A stretch of 64,000 bases of DNA from Rotaria sp. Silwood1 (taxonomy: Eukaryota; Rotifera; Eurotatoria; Philodinida; Philodinidae). Positions 24,120 to 37,943 of the stretch are shown here, one piece after another (within the stretch, counting starts at the first letter, position 1; every line of letters starts with the position of its first letter). The notes below the pieces were generated by a model. The model saw only the letters and a program-made list of their open reading frames with translations, searched no databases and was not told the DNA's origin. The DNA lies in the NCBI GenBank assembly GCA_905250075.1, contig CAJNOP010000016.1:715661-779660 (forward strand), given 5' to 3'. Position numbers and translations under genes: made by a program.

Positions 24120-27100
24120 TTAATGGAAATTAATCATATTAAGATGATTGCATAAAATCACAAATAAAATACAAATAATCATTGCTATGGACTGTATAAA
24201 TATAGTAGCTAGACTATAATATGGACAATATGGACACTGATATGAACCACAAACCTAATAAATAAATACAAAGAATAAAATTCAAAAATATTCCTTCTAT
24301 TAATCTTACTTCACAAATATCTAAAGCAAATAAATTTCTCATTGTATAAACACTTCGATACATATTACCTGGTTCAAACCATTCATAAGCTCGTATTTCA
24401 TAATAACGTGAAATATTTGCTACCGGTATCCAACGTTTTGCTTGAAATTCAAAACATATTGGATCAAAATCTATGTATTGAAAACCAAAATTAATTTGAC
24501 CGGGCCAATTTTCTGCTTCACGTAAATTCCGTGTATAACGACCTCGTATCATTGATTTCAAATCTTTTTCTTCAACACGATAACCAGTTGGGATTTGAAT
24601 TTCAATTACTACTGAACCACTACGTGACGCTTTTAATACTTTAACATTATCTGAACGCCAAGAGAGACAAATATGATAGTCAACTGTTGAAAAGTTACGA
24701 CCCGACAACATTGGTTGAACTTCAACAGAAAATGGAGCATAAGCCGGACGACGCACTCGAGGATCAAATTCAACATTAACACCAACATGCATCTAATAAT
24801 AATACTCTTTTAATGAAATTTATTATTCGTTCAAAAAAAAAAAGAAGCCGACCGTATATTTTTTGAATAACTTTTGATAAGAATGACGAAGAGAACTAGG
24901 GCATTCATCATTCAAGAGAGAACGTCTGTAGCCATCGCACTTAGTCAAAATTTTATTGGTCAACAATTGAACAAGCAGGGAAGTTCTTAGCGAAGATCGT
25001 TAAAACGAGTTTCTGGCATCATTCCTTATTAAGTTTTGACACTCCATATGGCCAATTGGTACGAGAAAATCTTCATTTTTGATATATGTAAAATTTCAAC
25101 ATTGTAGCCGCTTTTGTTCAAGAATTACGAGGATTTTTTTGATACTACTCATTTCAGCAATGTGACCTTGGACGGCTTCAAAACGGCATCAGAGAGTATT
25201 GTGATTCATCACGTTGAGTTGAATGTTAATGTTTATTTCCAGTTTCAACGCGATCTCAGCTAGGTTCGGAATTATAAGAAGAATGCTTTCCTCTCTAAAA
25301 TGTTCAACGTTCTGCGCACATTGTTAACCAGTTTCTACAATTTCGTAGTAACTTTGGACAGAAGTCAGATTTTCAGACATTATTTGGTTTTTTTCGGCAG
25401 AAAGTGAAATAGAGATCAGTAGACAATGTCGTTACAAGCTCAATAGTATTGAGGGTCTTTGAGAAGGAGGCGGCCAGCTAGCAGCACATCTATTGTGAGA
25501 GGGGTCGAATCTTGGTTGGTTTTGTTTTTCTTCTCCTCTCATATGAGTCCACTGTATAAATATTGTCAAAACTTTGATTCTTATGCTAGATAGAAGAAAT
25601 TTCTGAAGTTTTAGAAATACTGCAATAGTGGTCCCAGATTGCTCTAAAATTGAAAACAAACATCACCATTCGACTTAGCATGATAAATTATCCCTGTCTG
25701 GCGCGCTTTTGAAGCTGTCCAACATCGCTTTTCTGAAATCGTAGAAGACTTTTTCTCTGCCAATTGGGCATACTAAATGTCATAACCTAATGGAAAATGA
25801 CTTCAGAGACCTGTTTTCAAAATCTTCTCCGAGAACTGACATAATTGGTCAATCTCTGATTAATCAGATTTCGACTTACTTCCATGCACATATGTTTTCT
25901 CTCTTAAGTGGTGATAATGTCAGCTCTTGTCGTCATTTCTATCAAAAGTTATTCGAAAAGCAACGACCAACATGCTTTTTTTTTCGAAATGCAGATTGCA
26001 TACTTGAATAAGTGCATAACCATTGCCAAATCCATCAATATAAACTACACCCCAAACATTTTCTACACTACGAACTTGAGTGTCAATTATGTTATCATCA
26101 ACAATTACAACTGGATTGTCATCATCATCTGCAAACGATGATGATGCTAAATTAATACGTATATTATATGCAGTTATTTCAAAGCCACGTAATACTGAAT
26201 AACCAACTATAGCACGTTGTGCTATACAAGAATCATATGTTGCAGACCAACCACCAATAAAATTACGCATGGATTGAAGCCATAGTACTAATTGAAAGCA
26301 TGAAAATATAATAAAGTCTGTAGGCCCCATAGCAACTATCATACGGTCTACTATTATAGGTGAAAATTACGAGAATATTTGTAACTGTTGAACGCTGTTC
26401 GGTTTCTTATAATGGCTACAAGTAAGTCTCGGTGAAACTAAGAAAAATTTAAAAGAAGTTGTACCCATGACGCAATGATGAAGAGTAGCAGACGCTTTAA
26501 TGACATGTTAATAACTATATTGAAACATATCTCTTCACTATCCTTTTTGAAATCCGAATAGTTAAATCATCAGACAGATTCTAAAATTTTTAAATGTATG
26601 TCAAGAAATATTCATTCTTTTTAATTTTCATGATTACAAATTTCAGTGTATATATATATAGTACTAGTTTGCTCAAGTGCTGAAATATTTGGCGTCTTTG
26701 TTCTCAATAAATCAATAGTGAAAATTTCTCATTCTAGATTTAAAAGTCTCGTATCTGTCTGATGATTTAGCGGTTTCGGTTTCAAGTGATATTTTATAAA
26801 TAGAAACGGATTTGCTTGTTTCTCATCTCTAGAACATAGAATCGCAGTTTCGATTCAGGGTGACTTTTGGAATTGACGAACTCTATCGTTTATCTACTCA
26901 AAATCCCAAAAAGATAAGTTCTGGAAGCTGCTGTGAGTCAAATGACTTATTTAAAAGCTTGTTACAGGATACATCCCCTCCCGTCGATGAATATCTTTCG
27001 TATTATCGTTTTGTTCTTAAATAACATACCAGATTGTTCAGCTTGTTTAACTTTAACTTTATGTGTATATGTCATAACTACAAATGCTGTAGCAGTTACA

Positions 27101-30100
27101 GCATGAGCTTCAAAATCAGTTGATACTGGTTTAGGTCCATATCGAGGATTAACGTTTGGCCAAGTTTTTGTCATTCCAGGTAAATTTAAATTTGAATAAT
27201 ACACGCCATTCTCATCTAAATTAAATTTAAAAAATTAAGAATACAAACAGACTATTAATACATACTCATTCGTTTAAATAAAGTTAACATCGAAAATGCT
27301 GCATCTTTTTCAGCACTATTTGTTAGATGTAATGCATATGTAACAATTGCCATATCAAATGCATCATTTATCAAGCGAAAATGTTTTTCTAACCATTGTT
27401 TTCCACGATTAATTGCACCTGTTAAAAATTTTGCTGGTATACCACGTATATCGGTATTTAATTGTAAAGAAATAATAACTTGTGCTGTTAAAGATAAATT
27501 TAAAAACTTATAAGTACCACTTATATTTGTTAAACGAGAACCAAATTTGTTTCGATCTTCAATTGTTGTCCATTCAGCCCATGAACCATTTTGTTGTTGG
27601 GCACTTAGAAGAAATGCAACGATATCTGAACGAAGATTTGGATCAATATATAAACCTTTTTCTTCCCATTCAGGATAAACAGCATCACTTAATGTCATTA
27701 ATACCCAGGCTGTAAGCCATACAGATGTTTCATTTGAAAAACCAAATTGACTAAATGAACCTTTACGCCATGGTTGGTCATGATCAGCATCAACATACAT
27801 AGCCATAAAACGTTGATATTCCATATTTGCATAATTCAATACTGTTAATAATTTGTCTTGACTGAATGCACGACCACCATGACCTGAAGTATGTACATGC
27901 ATATATACAGTGACACGTAAAAGTCTTTGCCCCTTGCATAAAGTAGTTTTCTGGAAACTTCCAAGTGGATGTTTTGAAAACTATGTAGAAGGTGCAGAGA
28001 GGTCTATATGTAGCTATTAAAAGCCACAAATCGCCATAAATATTCTTGTTTTGAGAGAAAATAGCTTGAAAACGAAATCCTGCTTTGTTGAAAGTGGGAT
28101 ACTTTGCGATACTCGAAGAACAGCAATCGATCTTCAGGTCACTATTACTCACATGACAGAAATCATTCTTCGGACTATTAAGAAAAACTATCGACTAGAT
28201 AAAAAAAAGATACGACATAGTTGAAAACAGGCGCCACAGTGATTAATCTCGAAATATTAACATTCGACGAGAAAATGAGATCGTGGCAAAAGATAGTGAC
28301 GCAAAACTGTTTTATGACTGACATCGATATGTATCTCTATGGAAGATAATGTGCCAACTTGAACGGATACCTGCTAATTGAAGTTTATATGGGTTTTGAA
28401 GAAGGTCTGGGTAAGACTAGAGAAATTTTATATGGATTCGTGTTCATTGCCCTCTGTAGTCGACTCATGGCTGTTTTACTGAATTTTCGATCTAGGTTTA
28501 GACATATACCGAAAAATCGAATAACAGTATTTTTACTCATAAGTAAGTCAAATGACTGGTGTAATATTCTGAAAGTTTCAGTCGAAAAGAATATTTCCTT
28601 TTTGAAATACTAAACGTTCCAAAAAATGGTCGTTTCCTACACACAAGTCATAAAAATCGAGTTCATTCGAAAAATCATGATCTCAACAAAGAAGCATTCT
28701 TTTCGACTGAGACTTTGAGGATATTGTACTAGTCACTCAGTCTATTAATGAATGATGTTTGAGGTTTAAATTTCGTTATTTAGTTTTTCAGTATGCGTCT
28801 AAAACTATATAGAAATTTCGGTAAAAACAATCATAAGTTGGCTTCAGAGACTTATCAGTACAAACTCTTTTAAGAATTTTCTAGTCTTCTCGAGACTTTT
28901 CTATGAATCCCATGCAATACTGATGCTGGTATGTGGATGCAGAAAGATGTGAGTGTTTAGGAGCTGGTTCAACACAAAGACGAAAATTATAGGCGAACAA
29001 AGTTCATTGACAAGAACTTTCATGAATTATTCAGAAAGAAAGTTCATCAATAGTTAAAGAATTCAGTAATCAACGTCAAGCAAAGTCCGAAGAACAGAGA
29101 GAATATGACGGTATTACGTAGTTTCAATGTCATGAGTCTATTGGGCTATCATTTATTCAGAAGAATGTAGAGAATCTTTTCAATATTCCAATCATCATAG
29201 ATCACCTTATTCCGCAGCTGGAGATGGTAATTTTGCGGATGTTCGGAATTCGAACAAAACAATAATCTCAAACAACAGAGTCAAGCGATGAAACAATTTT
29301 CCATCAAGGAAGTAGTTGGAGAGACACGGTTAGTCTTTAACTCACTCTAGTTCGATTCACCAATGTCATGTTTAGCAACAGAAATCATCAAATCTCAATG
29401 AACTGGATCTTTTTCTATATCATGAATGCTACAAAGTCAACTTGAGTACTCTAAATCATTTTGTAAAAATCACTACAATCGCGATAGTTAGCTTTGATTA
29501 ATGCATTGGGAAAGAGTAATACATTTTGTTTGTGTATACGATTATTTTTCGTATTCATTTTATCAACACAAAGAAATAGTTCAAACATGGGAGGGGCAAA
29601 GACTTTAGCACCTTGCTATATAGTTATATGAAATAAAAAAGAAAAGATCTTCGCCCATTTTAATATTTACCTTGCAACATATATCGAAGATTATATATCA
29701 TCATAGCAAAATCAAAAATCCCTGAATCACTTGGAGCAGTTGTACGTTGAATTAAATTATCTGTGTTTAACCATTCATCATAGCCTAATAAAAAATAAGG
29801 ACCAGCTACATCACCGGATATAAATATTTCACATGTAGCTGAACCATGAACATAATCCCAAGTATTTGCTATTGGAAGAATAAAATGTTGAGGAACAGTA
29901 ATATCATATTCATTTACTTGTCGTGGTAAATTATTAAGTGATAATACGGTTGGAGTATGATAAAAATTACGTACACCTTCATAATTAACTTTGATTACTT
30001 CACGAAAAAAATCACGAGATACACCAGTAATACCTTAATGAGACAAACAAGTTTTCTGTCTGAATTAATCATTAATAGTCTATTAATTTATAGGTGAAAA

Positions 30101-33100
30101 AGGATACAATTAGATTATTTTCTTGTCTAAGAAAAACAGAATATAGAAAACCACTTAGATCTTATAGTGTGGAAAAAATATACATGTAATAGTCAATTAA
30201 ATGGCATTCCATGCAATATGAATATTGCTAACGTATTCATACGAATAAAGTAAAAACATGAATTTTTATAATTATAATAAAAACTTTCATTGACAATAGA
30301 ATATATTGTAGATATAAGTGTAAATATTTTCTTATCGTTATTTATTAAAATGAAAGCCTAAATATGAAAATATAAAGCTTACATCTTATCAAGTTAATGA
30401 TTATAATCTAGTGAAACTATCTAGTTGATCCTTACTCGCAACAATAAGTATTCTTGATAATTATGTTCCAAGACGTATCGATAATTCTTAGAGTTATTTT
30501 TTTAAAGAATCTATTTCATTACCTTCAATCATAACTTCAACTTCACCGGCAACAATTGCTACAAATGGAAGATAAAGTCTTCGTACTTCATTTGGATATA
30601 ATGTAACAAGTACATGATGATCTCCATCTGTTAATTTTGGTGCAAATGATGAAACAACACCATTGCGATCAATATTAACATATCGATAATTATCAGATGC
30701 ATGTAGAATAATTAATGCTTCAATACGATAGGTTTGAAAATTAAAAACATCAACACGTGCACCAATTTGTTCACCAAGACGAATAATAGGTGGAACTTCA
30801 ACTTTAATAAAAAATTGTCTTGTGCCTTCATATATATATGGTACATTAACAACACCAAAACCTGTTAAACGACTAACAGCTAATGCAGTTATAACCCATG
30901 TAGCTATTGTATTTGGTACAGTTGTACGAAATTGTACACGACCATCTGGATAAGCAAATTGTTGATGCCACATAAAATCAAGTTGTAATTCACGTTCCCA
31001 ATATGGCCATAAACGAAGATATAATGGAGTAAATTTATATTGACTTACTGTTGTTATATTAATATTACCTAGAAAAAAAAAAAGTTTAATATTAATCGTA
31101 AAATTTTCATTAAAATAATCATTTACAATTAACTTCATCGGAACCATCACGACAATCAAGAATACCATTACATTTTAGTTGTGATGGATAACATGAACCA
31201 TCAGTACATTGAAATAAACCATATCGATTACATGTTGTTGGTATAGCTTTTATATTAACATCAGTAAATATTTGCATGCCTGTTGAATTAAATGTTGAAC
31301 CAGCATCATAGCCATATGATTGTGATGAAAAAAATACTCGATTTGATGCGATATTTATATCTGAATACCATGTATGTTGAAAACTTGTTGTTGAATAACG
31401 ATCAAACGAATATAATTCATCATAAATCTAAATGAAATCGGTCATATTTTTTTTCTTGATTGCGAAACACAAGCTAAACAGATGTTGAAGTATATAAGGC
31501 AGATATTTGAATCCAAGCACCTCCCCAACGTCTGCTGTTAATATATGAACGAGGGTAAAACAACAAAGACTTGAGCCTTCAAGTCTCATGAAGGCTTTTG
31601 AAATTTGAAGAAGTCTTTGAACTATCGCTTTTAGCTTTTGAAAGCAGATTTATTGGTGAAAGAAATAAAAACTTTTGAAATGGTGAAACAATGTAGATAT
31701 GTATGTATATATACAGATAATACTCAGACCTAGAATATTCTAGAACAGAAAGAACTCGTATAAAAATAACAAGGACATTACACGAGAAACTGATAGTAAG
31801 TGTCATCATTCATTGAAGATCTCAAGGAAACAATATAGAAATAATTGAGTTTGATTAAAAGAAAAAATAAAATGAATGAGAGAATCCTACTTATGATAGT
31901 TTTAGGATATATTTGATATGATAGATCTATGATCTGTGAGATTATCTTTGTCATCAGAGTATTATTAGACACTAGCGGTGTAGTGCCAAATAGCTAGAGA
32001 GTAGAAGCTGTCAGTTTGTTCCCACATACTAATCCAATGGGCTCTACTAAAGAGGGTCGAGTTTCCCAAATGAACAATATTCCTTCCATTGAAGAAAAAC
32101 TCGAACTCCTTAATAGAAATTTTCCGCTACTAGCTACCATCCTGCTGGAAAATTTCGAGTTACATCACTATAAAAGATATGTTGAAGTTAGTTACTAGCT
32201 GAATCAGAACTGAAGGACACATAAGTGTTTTTCATCTCGAGTGAGTGAATAGATGTTGAAGTATCATGACGTCTGCTATTTTCTTCTTGTATATGAACTA
32301 CTTTCTTATAGCATATTTGGAGTATTAAGTAAAAACATGATGAAGAAATATGTCTCAAAATAGATAGAATACAACCGTCTGCTTATGATTAGCAAGAACA
32401 CCTACGTTGTGTTTTGGATTTTAATTCCTTAGAGATTTCGCTAACGGCTTTTATGAAAATTTACCATAACTGAACTAATATGATTTCCTGGTGGAAATAA
32501 ACGTGTTTGTACAAGACCAAGACCAGCAAATGCAACATATGATTGTGGTGATGTATATGCTAATATTTCAATTGTATTTCCTGTAAAATCTTTTCGTCGA
32601 TTTACTGTTATATTAACATGATTTGTAACTGATGATGTATCAACATGAAAATTCATACTATCAGCAACAATTTCACCATCATAACGTACATAATAAACAA
32701 GTATATGAGCTGATGGAGCCATTTGACGACTAATACCAATATCAAATGTTTTTTGTCTAGAACCATCCATTGGAAGAATATTTGTAAATATTAATTTTCC
32801 GGCTGATGTTATATGATAATAAACAAAATCAACATATTGTGTTATATTAACACGAAATAACATAAAATCACCAACACGTGGTGTTTCTGTACTAGATGTA
32901 ACTTGTAAATAACTATTCGATGGCGATAAATAACGTATAGCACGCTGTTCATCTTCACTACCTTGAACTTTAATATTCCTATCATATAATTCAGCGCGAA
33001 GTCTTATAAATGTAACTGTTGGATCAGCAGGTGTTAAAAACCTATGTCTAATTATACCAGATGAATCAATCATATAATCTACTGGAGCTTGTGTTTGACT

Positions 33101-36100
33101 ACGATCTGTATCAGTATAAATACGAATATATCGACCAGGACCAGGAGAATATTTTGTACCATCATCATTCGTAGCTGCTACATAAGTAGTAAAAAGCATA
33201 CGAGGTTTGAATACCATGGATGGTCCACCAAGAAAACGTAGACGTGTACCAGGTCTATAAAATGAAATAACAGTAGTACCTGAAACAAAGAACTTATATT
33301 AGAATATAGATTATAAATATTTCAAAAGACTCTGAGTGAGTTATTTATAATGACAACATTGATGTTCTCATCTCCGCATAATTAACTCATCATGAAAAAT
33401 TACGACATGAAAGAGAGATGAATAGATTTTCATAAAAACAATGTAGAGAATTATGGTTTTTTAACCTATGGAAACAAAATGAGATAAAAACAAATCGAGT
33501 CATATATAGGAATCATCGAAATTTCTGGTGATAGATAAAAATTACCTAAATGAGAAATCATCAGGTCTCGCATTTTAGCCACAAATAGAATGCAATATAC
33601 TTTGATCGAAAATAGCAAGACGAACTTGATCAACTTTCATGCGAAGTTTGGGTGTGAATGAAAATTTATGAGTAAAGCAAAAACTTGTATCTACACCCAT
33701 CTCCATTTGACATTTCCCTATTCAGTATTTTATCTTTCTATGTTTTCCACTAAGCCTCACTCACCCTCGACAATGAGTTTTCATCTATTTTTTCCTTTCA
33801 ATATTTCCTTTTCGCTCTTTTTTGTCCTCAACATGTTTCTATTGGATATTTTTCTTTACTGCCAATCCCGTAAATCTAAAGTATGAGTAAATGTATTTTC
33901 ACTTCTTGTTTTAACACATGTTATTCAACGTACATTCAAACCTCTTATTTCATCATGGATTATCATTACTGATTAACTTTTGTAATCAAATATCTTCACT
34001 ATGCCATAACGGTTTTCTCTCTTTCCTTTAGTTCACGAGTATCACATAGCATCAACCCGTGATACAATTATGGATGTATACCAAGAAGAAATAAGAAATT
34101 TTGAATCTGGAAGTACTCGAGTATTTATCCAACTTCTATATCCAAAATCTTTTAGAATAAAATGAGATCAAACAAAATCCATAATATGCCATGAAATCCC
34201 ACAATCGTTACTGTATAATGAAGTTGTTGCTACTACTAAAGTTCGAATGTTAGAGAGCATCAGATATTAGATTTTATGTGATTTGTATTATGACATAGAA
34301 TTTCAAAGTTCTTCATGGAATGACTTGCAAGACTCTATAAGAGTCTATGCCATCCTACGTGACTGTGAAATTTCAGAATCTTACGGAGTTTGATGATTCT
34401 TCATGAAACTCACTGTTTCTCTTGGCATATGTGCTCCATTTCAAGCTTCTATGTGAAAAATCACAAATTTTTCACCTATTCAAAAACGAAACCCGTCGCC
34501 AAAAGGTTAAATTCCTTGAGATAAAATCTTTCAAATCAAGATAATACTTTTCTTTTTATTCATATGAAAACATTCTCATGTATGATTTATTATTTTCAAC
34601 TAAATCAAAGGACACTTTTTTACGATTTAAATAGAATATAGATTGAATGTCGTCATTTATCAAAGAAGACAAATACTTATTGACAATATTAATAAAATGA
34701 ATTACTTTGAGATACCTTTGAGTGTTTTATAATACATTTATATCATTTTAGAAAAAAATCTTTCACCTAGATTTATTGGTAACTATTTATATTTTTCAAT
34801 TGTGTCTAGTCATTTTAGATTTAACAATAATAATTATTTACTATTTATTTTAAAATAGATTTTAAATCAACTTCTAATTCTTTAAACTAACCATTATTTG
34901 TTTCGTTCCACCATGGATCATGTACAACAGCTGTTATTAAAATTTCATTACCATCTAAATCTGGTAAAAGTGTATGAATAACAGATATTGGTATAAAAAA
35001 ACCAGCAACACCATTAAAATCATTAATTTTTGTTGTATATGATGGTGTTGTTCGATCAAATTCAGCATCTGGTAATGGATGACCACGTGGATCATATGGC
35101 ATAGACATATTACGCGCTCGAACAACAATTCGTGCATAACCAAGTACACCCATTCCAGTTGTATAATTTGCTGTTATAATTCCACCTATACCAGGAGTAT
35201 CAATTGGTAAGTAATATGGAACAGTAACATTAACTTCAAATTTTCGATAATAAAATTCATAAATTTCAAATGTTTTTTTTTCTTCATAGCCCATAACACG
35301 ACATTTTATTGTCCAAGTACCTTCAGGTGGTGCATCATTAATTGGATACTAAATATTAAAAAAAAATTATTATTAATATAAACAAAACTTCAAATCTTTT
35401 TTTGATTATTACTTCAAGTGAAACTATTCCGGCGGTTGTTTGTTGATTTTCCCATTTACGTAAAATATGCCCCGATGGACCAAGAATATATACATCAACT
35501 GTATGAAAATAACCACTTAAATCTGGATAAATGGGTATACAACGAAATTGTATAACAGTTTCATGACGATAAACAGGTCGATCAAGTTGAATAAGTATTG
35601 ATACAGCTTTTTGTTCATATATTAATTGTGACATATTATAAAATTTTCTTTCACCTGTTACTAGTCTTCCTTCAATTGTTAAACGATATGTTCCATTACG
35701 AATATTTTTTGGTATATGCATTTGTAATGTACGTGGTATATTAACCATACATATATCTTCAACATTTGCAATAGCCATATCATCATTAGATATTAATGCT
35801 TTAACCATCATTGGATTCCATTCCTCTCGTAATATAGTAACACTTATAGAAACTACTTGTGCCGGTCGAATTATACGTGGACCAAGAATAATATACGACG
35901 GTGTAATTCGTAAACGTGCTTGTTGTGATGTATGAATATTAAGTGAAAGTTGTCGACGATGAATCGAATGATTAAGTGAAGTATATGAATAAAATTCTTC
36001 ATTATCTTTGAAATTTTGTGTATCATTTTGAGAATAAAAAGGAAAAAATTCTGATGATTGATAGGCTATGCTTGTTGTTAAGAGGTGCAATAGCAAGATG

Positions 36101-36123
36101 AGAACAACACTCAACTGCTTCAT
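24120..36123 (-). CDS. Thioester-less macroglobulin/TEP family protein with LDLa domain (Mcr-like)
   Basis: Eleven exons join in phase to 1632 residues: 36123-35413, 35348-34892, 33279-32465, 31427-31127, 31068-30523, 30033-29671, 27883-27266, 27215-27030, 26287-26004, 24792-24310 and 24254-24120. A signal peptide spans residues 1-20 (LLLHLLTTSIA). Macroglobulin domains follow, then an LDL-receptor class A module at 727-762 with six Cys and the acidic DCRDGSDE calcium motif. The thioester-domain helices include GYQR-like EYQRFMAMY, ETSVWLTAWVL and QQQNGSWAEW. The receptor-binding domain is at about 1440-1588 (VVIEIQIPTGY, CFEFQAKRWIPVAN, YEWFEPG). A CGSYQCPYC tail precedes a hydrophobic C-terminus at about 1602-1625, suggesting a membrane or GPI anchor. 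The slot normally holding GCGEQN reads APSDSG (1043-1048), so no thioester can form. Domain content recalls insect Mcr/TEP6, a septate-junction and immune protein. The last 55-nt intron is inferred from its donor at 24309 and acceptor at 24255; reading through it gives an alternative hydrophobic tail. Confidence 0.9.
28555..28740. repeat. Inverted repeat in a long macroglobulin intron
   Basis: Within the 1787-nt intron between exons 6 and 7. Left arm: TTTCAGTCGAAAAGAAT at about 28575-28592. Right arm: ATTCTTTTCGACTGAGA at about 28697-28713. Weaker complementarity extends each arm to about 45 nt. This is MITE-like; no coding content. Confidence 0.55.
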
Positions 36124-36125
36124 CT
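36124..36125 (-). promoter_or_regulatory. Acceptor-like AG directly before the macroglobulin ATG
   Basis: On the minus strand the start codon follows a polypyrimidine tract and TTTTAG with no spacer. It may be a trans-splice acceptor or the end of a 5'-UTR intron. Confidence 0.45.
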
Positions 36126-36977
36126 AAAAGTGAAATGAGTTGAGCACCGTTATAAAACGAGCTAATAAAAATATCTTGAAATCGAGAAGATTTTTGCAAA
36201 GGTAATATGAATCATTTTAGATTAATATTTTTTATTAAATAACCAATGAATACATTGATGATGACATCTACTCATTTAATAAGTTATTGTCTAGAATTTA
36301 TTTTTAATCGTAATCAGAGACAAGAGATAATATAGTATTGTTTATACATCTCTCATAGACTATTAAGTGTCGTTAAATATCAGATTTTTCGTTTGAATTG
36401 ATCTTTTTTTTTCAAAAAGGGTAGCTCTTATCATAAGAAAATGTTATGCACCAAAAGAAAATTCATTATTGTTTGAACTTTATTTAACAAATTTTCATCA
36501 GTCCATGAACCATATCAACAAATATTGATGATTGATAAGAAAACAATCGTCTTGTATATATCAAATATTTATATGAATCATTGAAAATACTTTACTGTAA
36601 CTGTGTAAGTTATAGTGATATATGAGTGTATAATTAATATATTACTCTATTTACAATGATAGTTGTGATCAATTTATCAATAAGTTTATTTCGATTTTTG
36701 ATTCTAAAGTTAATAACCTTCAATTGTTCGTTTGTTTTATTTAAGACATCAGATTCAATATGCGGTACAAGAAAAGAAAAGGTTCACGACAATATGCCTG
36801 TACACCACAACATCAACTTGAAGTTTCACATGAAAAATTTAGTAGATTATGATTATATTTTGAATAGAAATGAAACGTTTCAAGAACATCGTTTTTTAAA
36901 CCACTATTACCTTTTAATTTACCTCTTAAATTACTATACATTAAAATATATAATGTGTTTCACTATTTTTTGAATAA

Positions 36978-37087
36978 ATTTTTGTAGGAATATTATAGAG
37001 ACCTTCGGTTAGACGTGCTCCGATGACTCTGAATTTTCTTTCCTGAATGACGAAAATCGCAAGTCTCTATGCTGTTTCTATAAAAAT
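36978..37087. repeat. Short MITE, same family as the PhyH-intron element
   Basis: Inverted termini: the left end reads AATTTTTGTAGGAATATTAT and then AGAGACCTTCGGTT. The reverse complement of the right end reads AATTTTTATAGAAACAGCAT and then AGAGACTTGCGATT. Total length is about 110 nt with no coding. The AGAGAC-C/T-T/G-CG motif is shared with the terminus at 3998. Confidence 0.6.
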
Positions 37088-37536
37088 TGAGTCAAAAACA
37101 AAACAGTGAAACACATTATATTTTAAAATTCATAAATGATATAGATTGATACGAGTAAGAGTAATATGCATAATTAAGTCGAATAGCATTGATTTGACGA
37201 AGTGATGCTATGACTCGAAAAATATATAATTATATAAATTCGATATATTTTCTACAATAATAAAACTATGTATAGATCAAATAACGCAGTATGAGCAAAT
37301 AAAACTTTGATTGACTTTTTATCATGAAGTAATTATGCGGTATTGTGTATACGCATCTAAAAAAGTTTTTATCCTTTTATTTGAACCATGTCTAATTGTA
37401 ACTAGAAAAAATAATATATATAGAACATTTTCCATGGCTATGACCATTAAGAAAACTATTGTCGATAATCTTTCTTCGTACTAGGAACTACGACTTATTG
37501 GATGTTCTATCCTAAGTCATCCATTGGATCAAACTA

Positions 37537-37846
37537 CTAAATGACGTCAACTTTATAACAGATCACACTATGTTGTAAATTTAATAGTTTTAAGGCTTGT
37601 AATATATGATATAATTGAGTTCCCATGTTGAATATCATGTTCTTTGAAATGATCATTGCTTTAATGATGTTCGACATGGAGAATTTGTTACTAAATGGTC
37701 TAGTGCTTTTTGTTGTTGGAGCCAAGTTATACTTGTTTCTCGTTCATGAACATGACCATCGATAGCAGGATATGCAATGGAGCAGAGCAGTCCATTAATA
37801 TTACCATTCTTATCGCTGTTCATTTCAAAAAATGAACATGTTCTAC
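37537..37846 (-). pseudogene. Coding-like fragment of unknown origin
   Basis: After an acceptor-like TAG at about 37847, a frame reads SFFEMNSDKNGNINGLLCSI and continues through AYPAIDGHVHERETSITWLQ. A 51-nt intron with GTAACA and CAAAG edges would join it to NMIFNMGTQLYHILQALKLL and a stop at 37537. Codon use resembles the real genes, but no start, upstream exon or family was found, and a foldback element lies 100 nt upstream. It is most likely a decayed or orphan exon pair. A genuine small gene cannot be excluded. Confidence 0.3.
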
Positions 37847-37943
37847 ATTACGAATACGAAGAAAAAAAAATAGAACAGTTGCTTTAAGTTTGAAACATGA
37901 TATCTATGCGTACATACATTTGATAACATAAATGTGATATATA

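Noticed and set aside
29671..30033. Hidden thioester motif elsewhere in the macroglobulin
   Set aside because: All exons were read through. No GCGEQ or GCxEQ appears in any exon or in the adjacent intron edges in frame.
36656..36973. 105-codon plus-strand open frame divergent from the macroglobulin
   Set aside because: The N-terminus is hydrophobic, but codon use is AT-noise-like, the end runs into a MITE terminus, and there is no recognisable mature domain.
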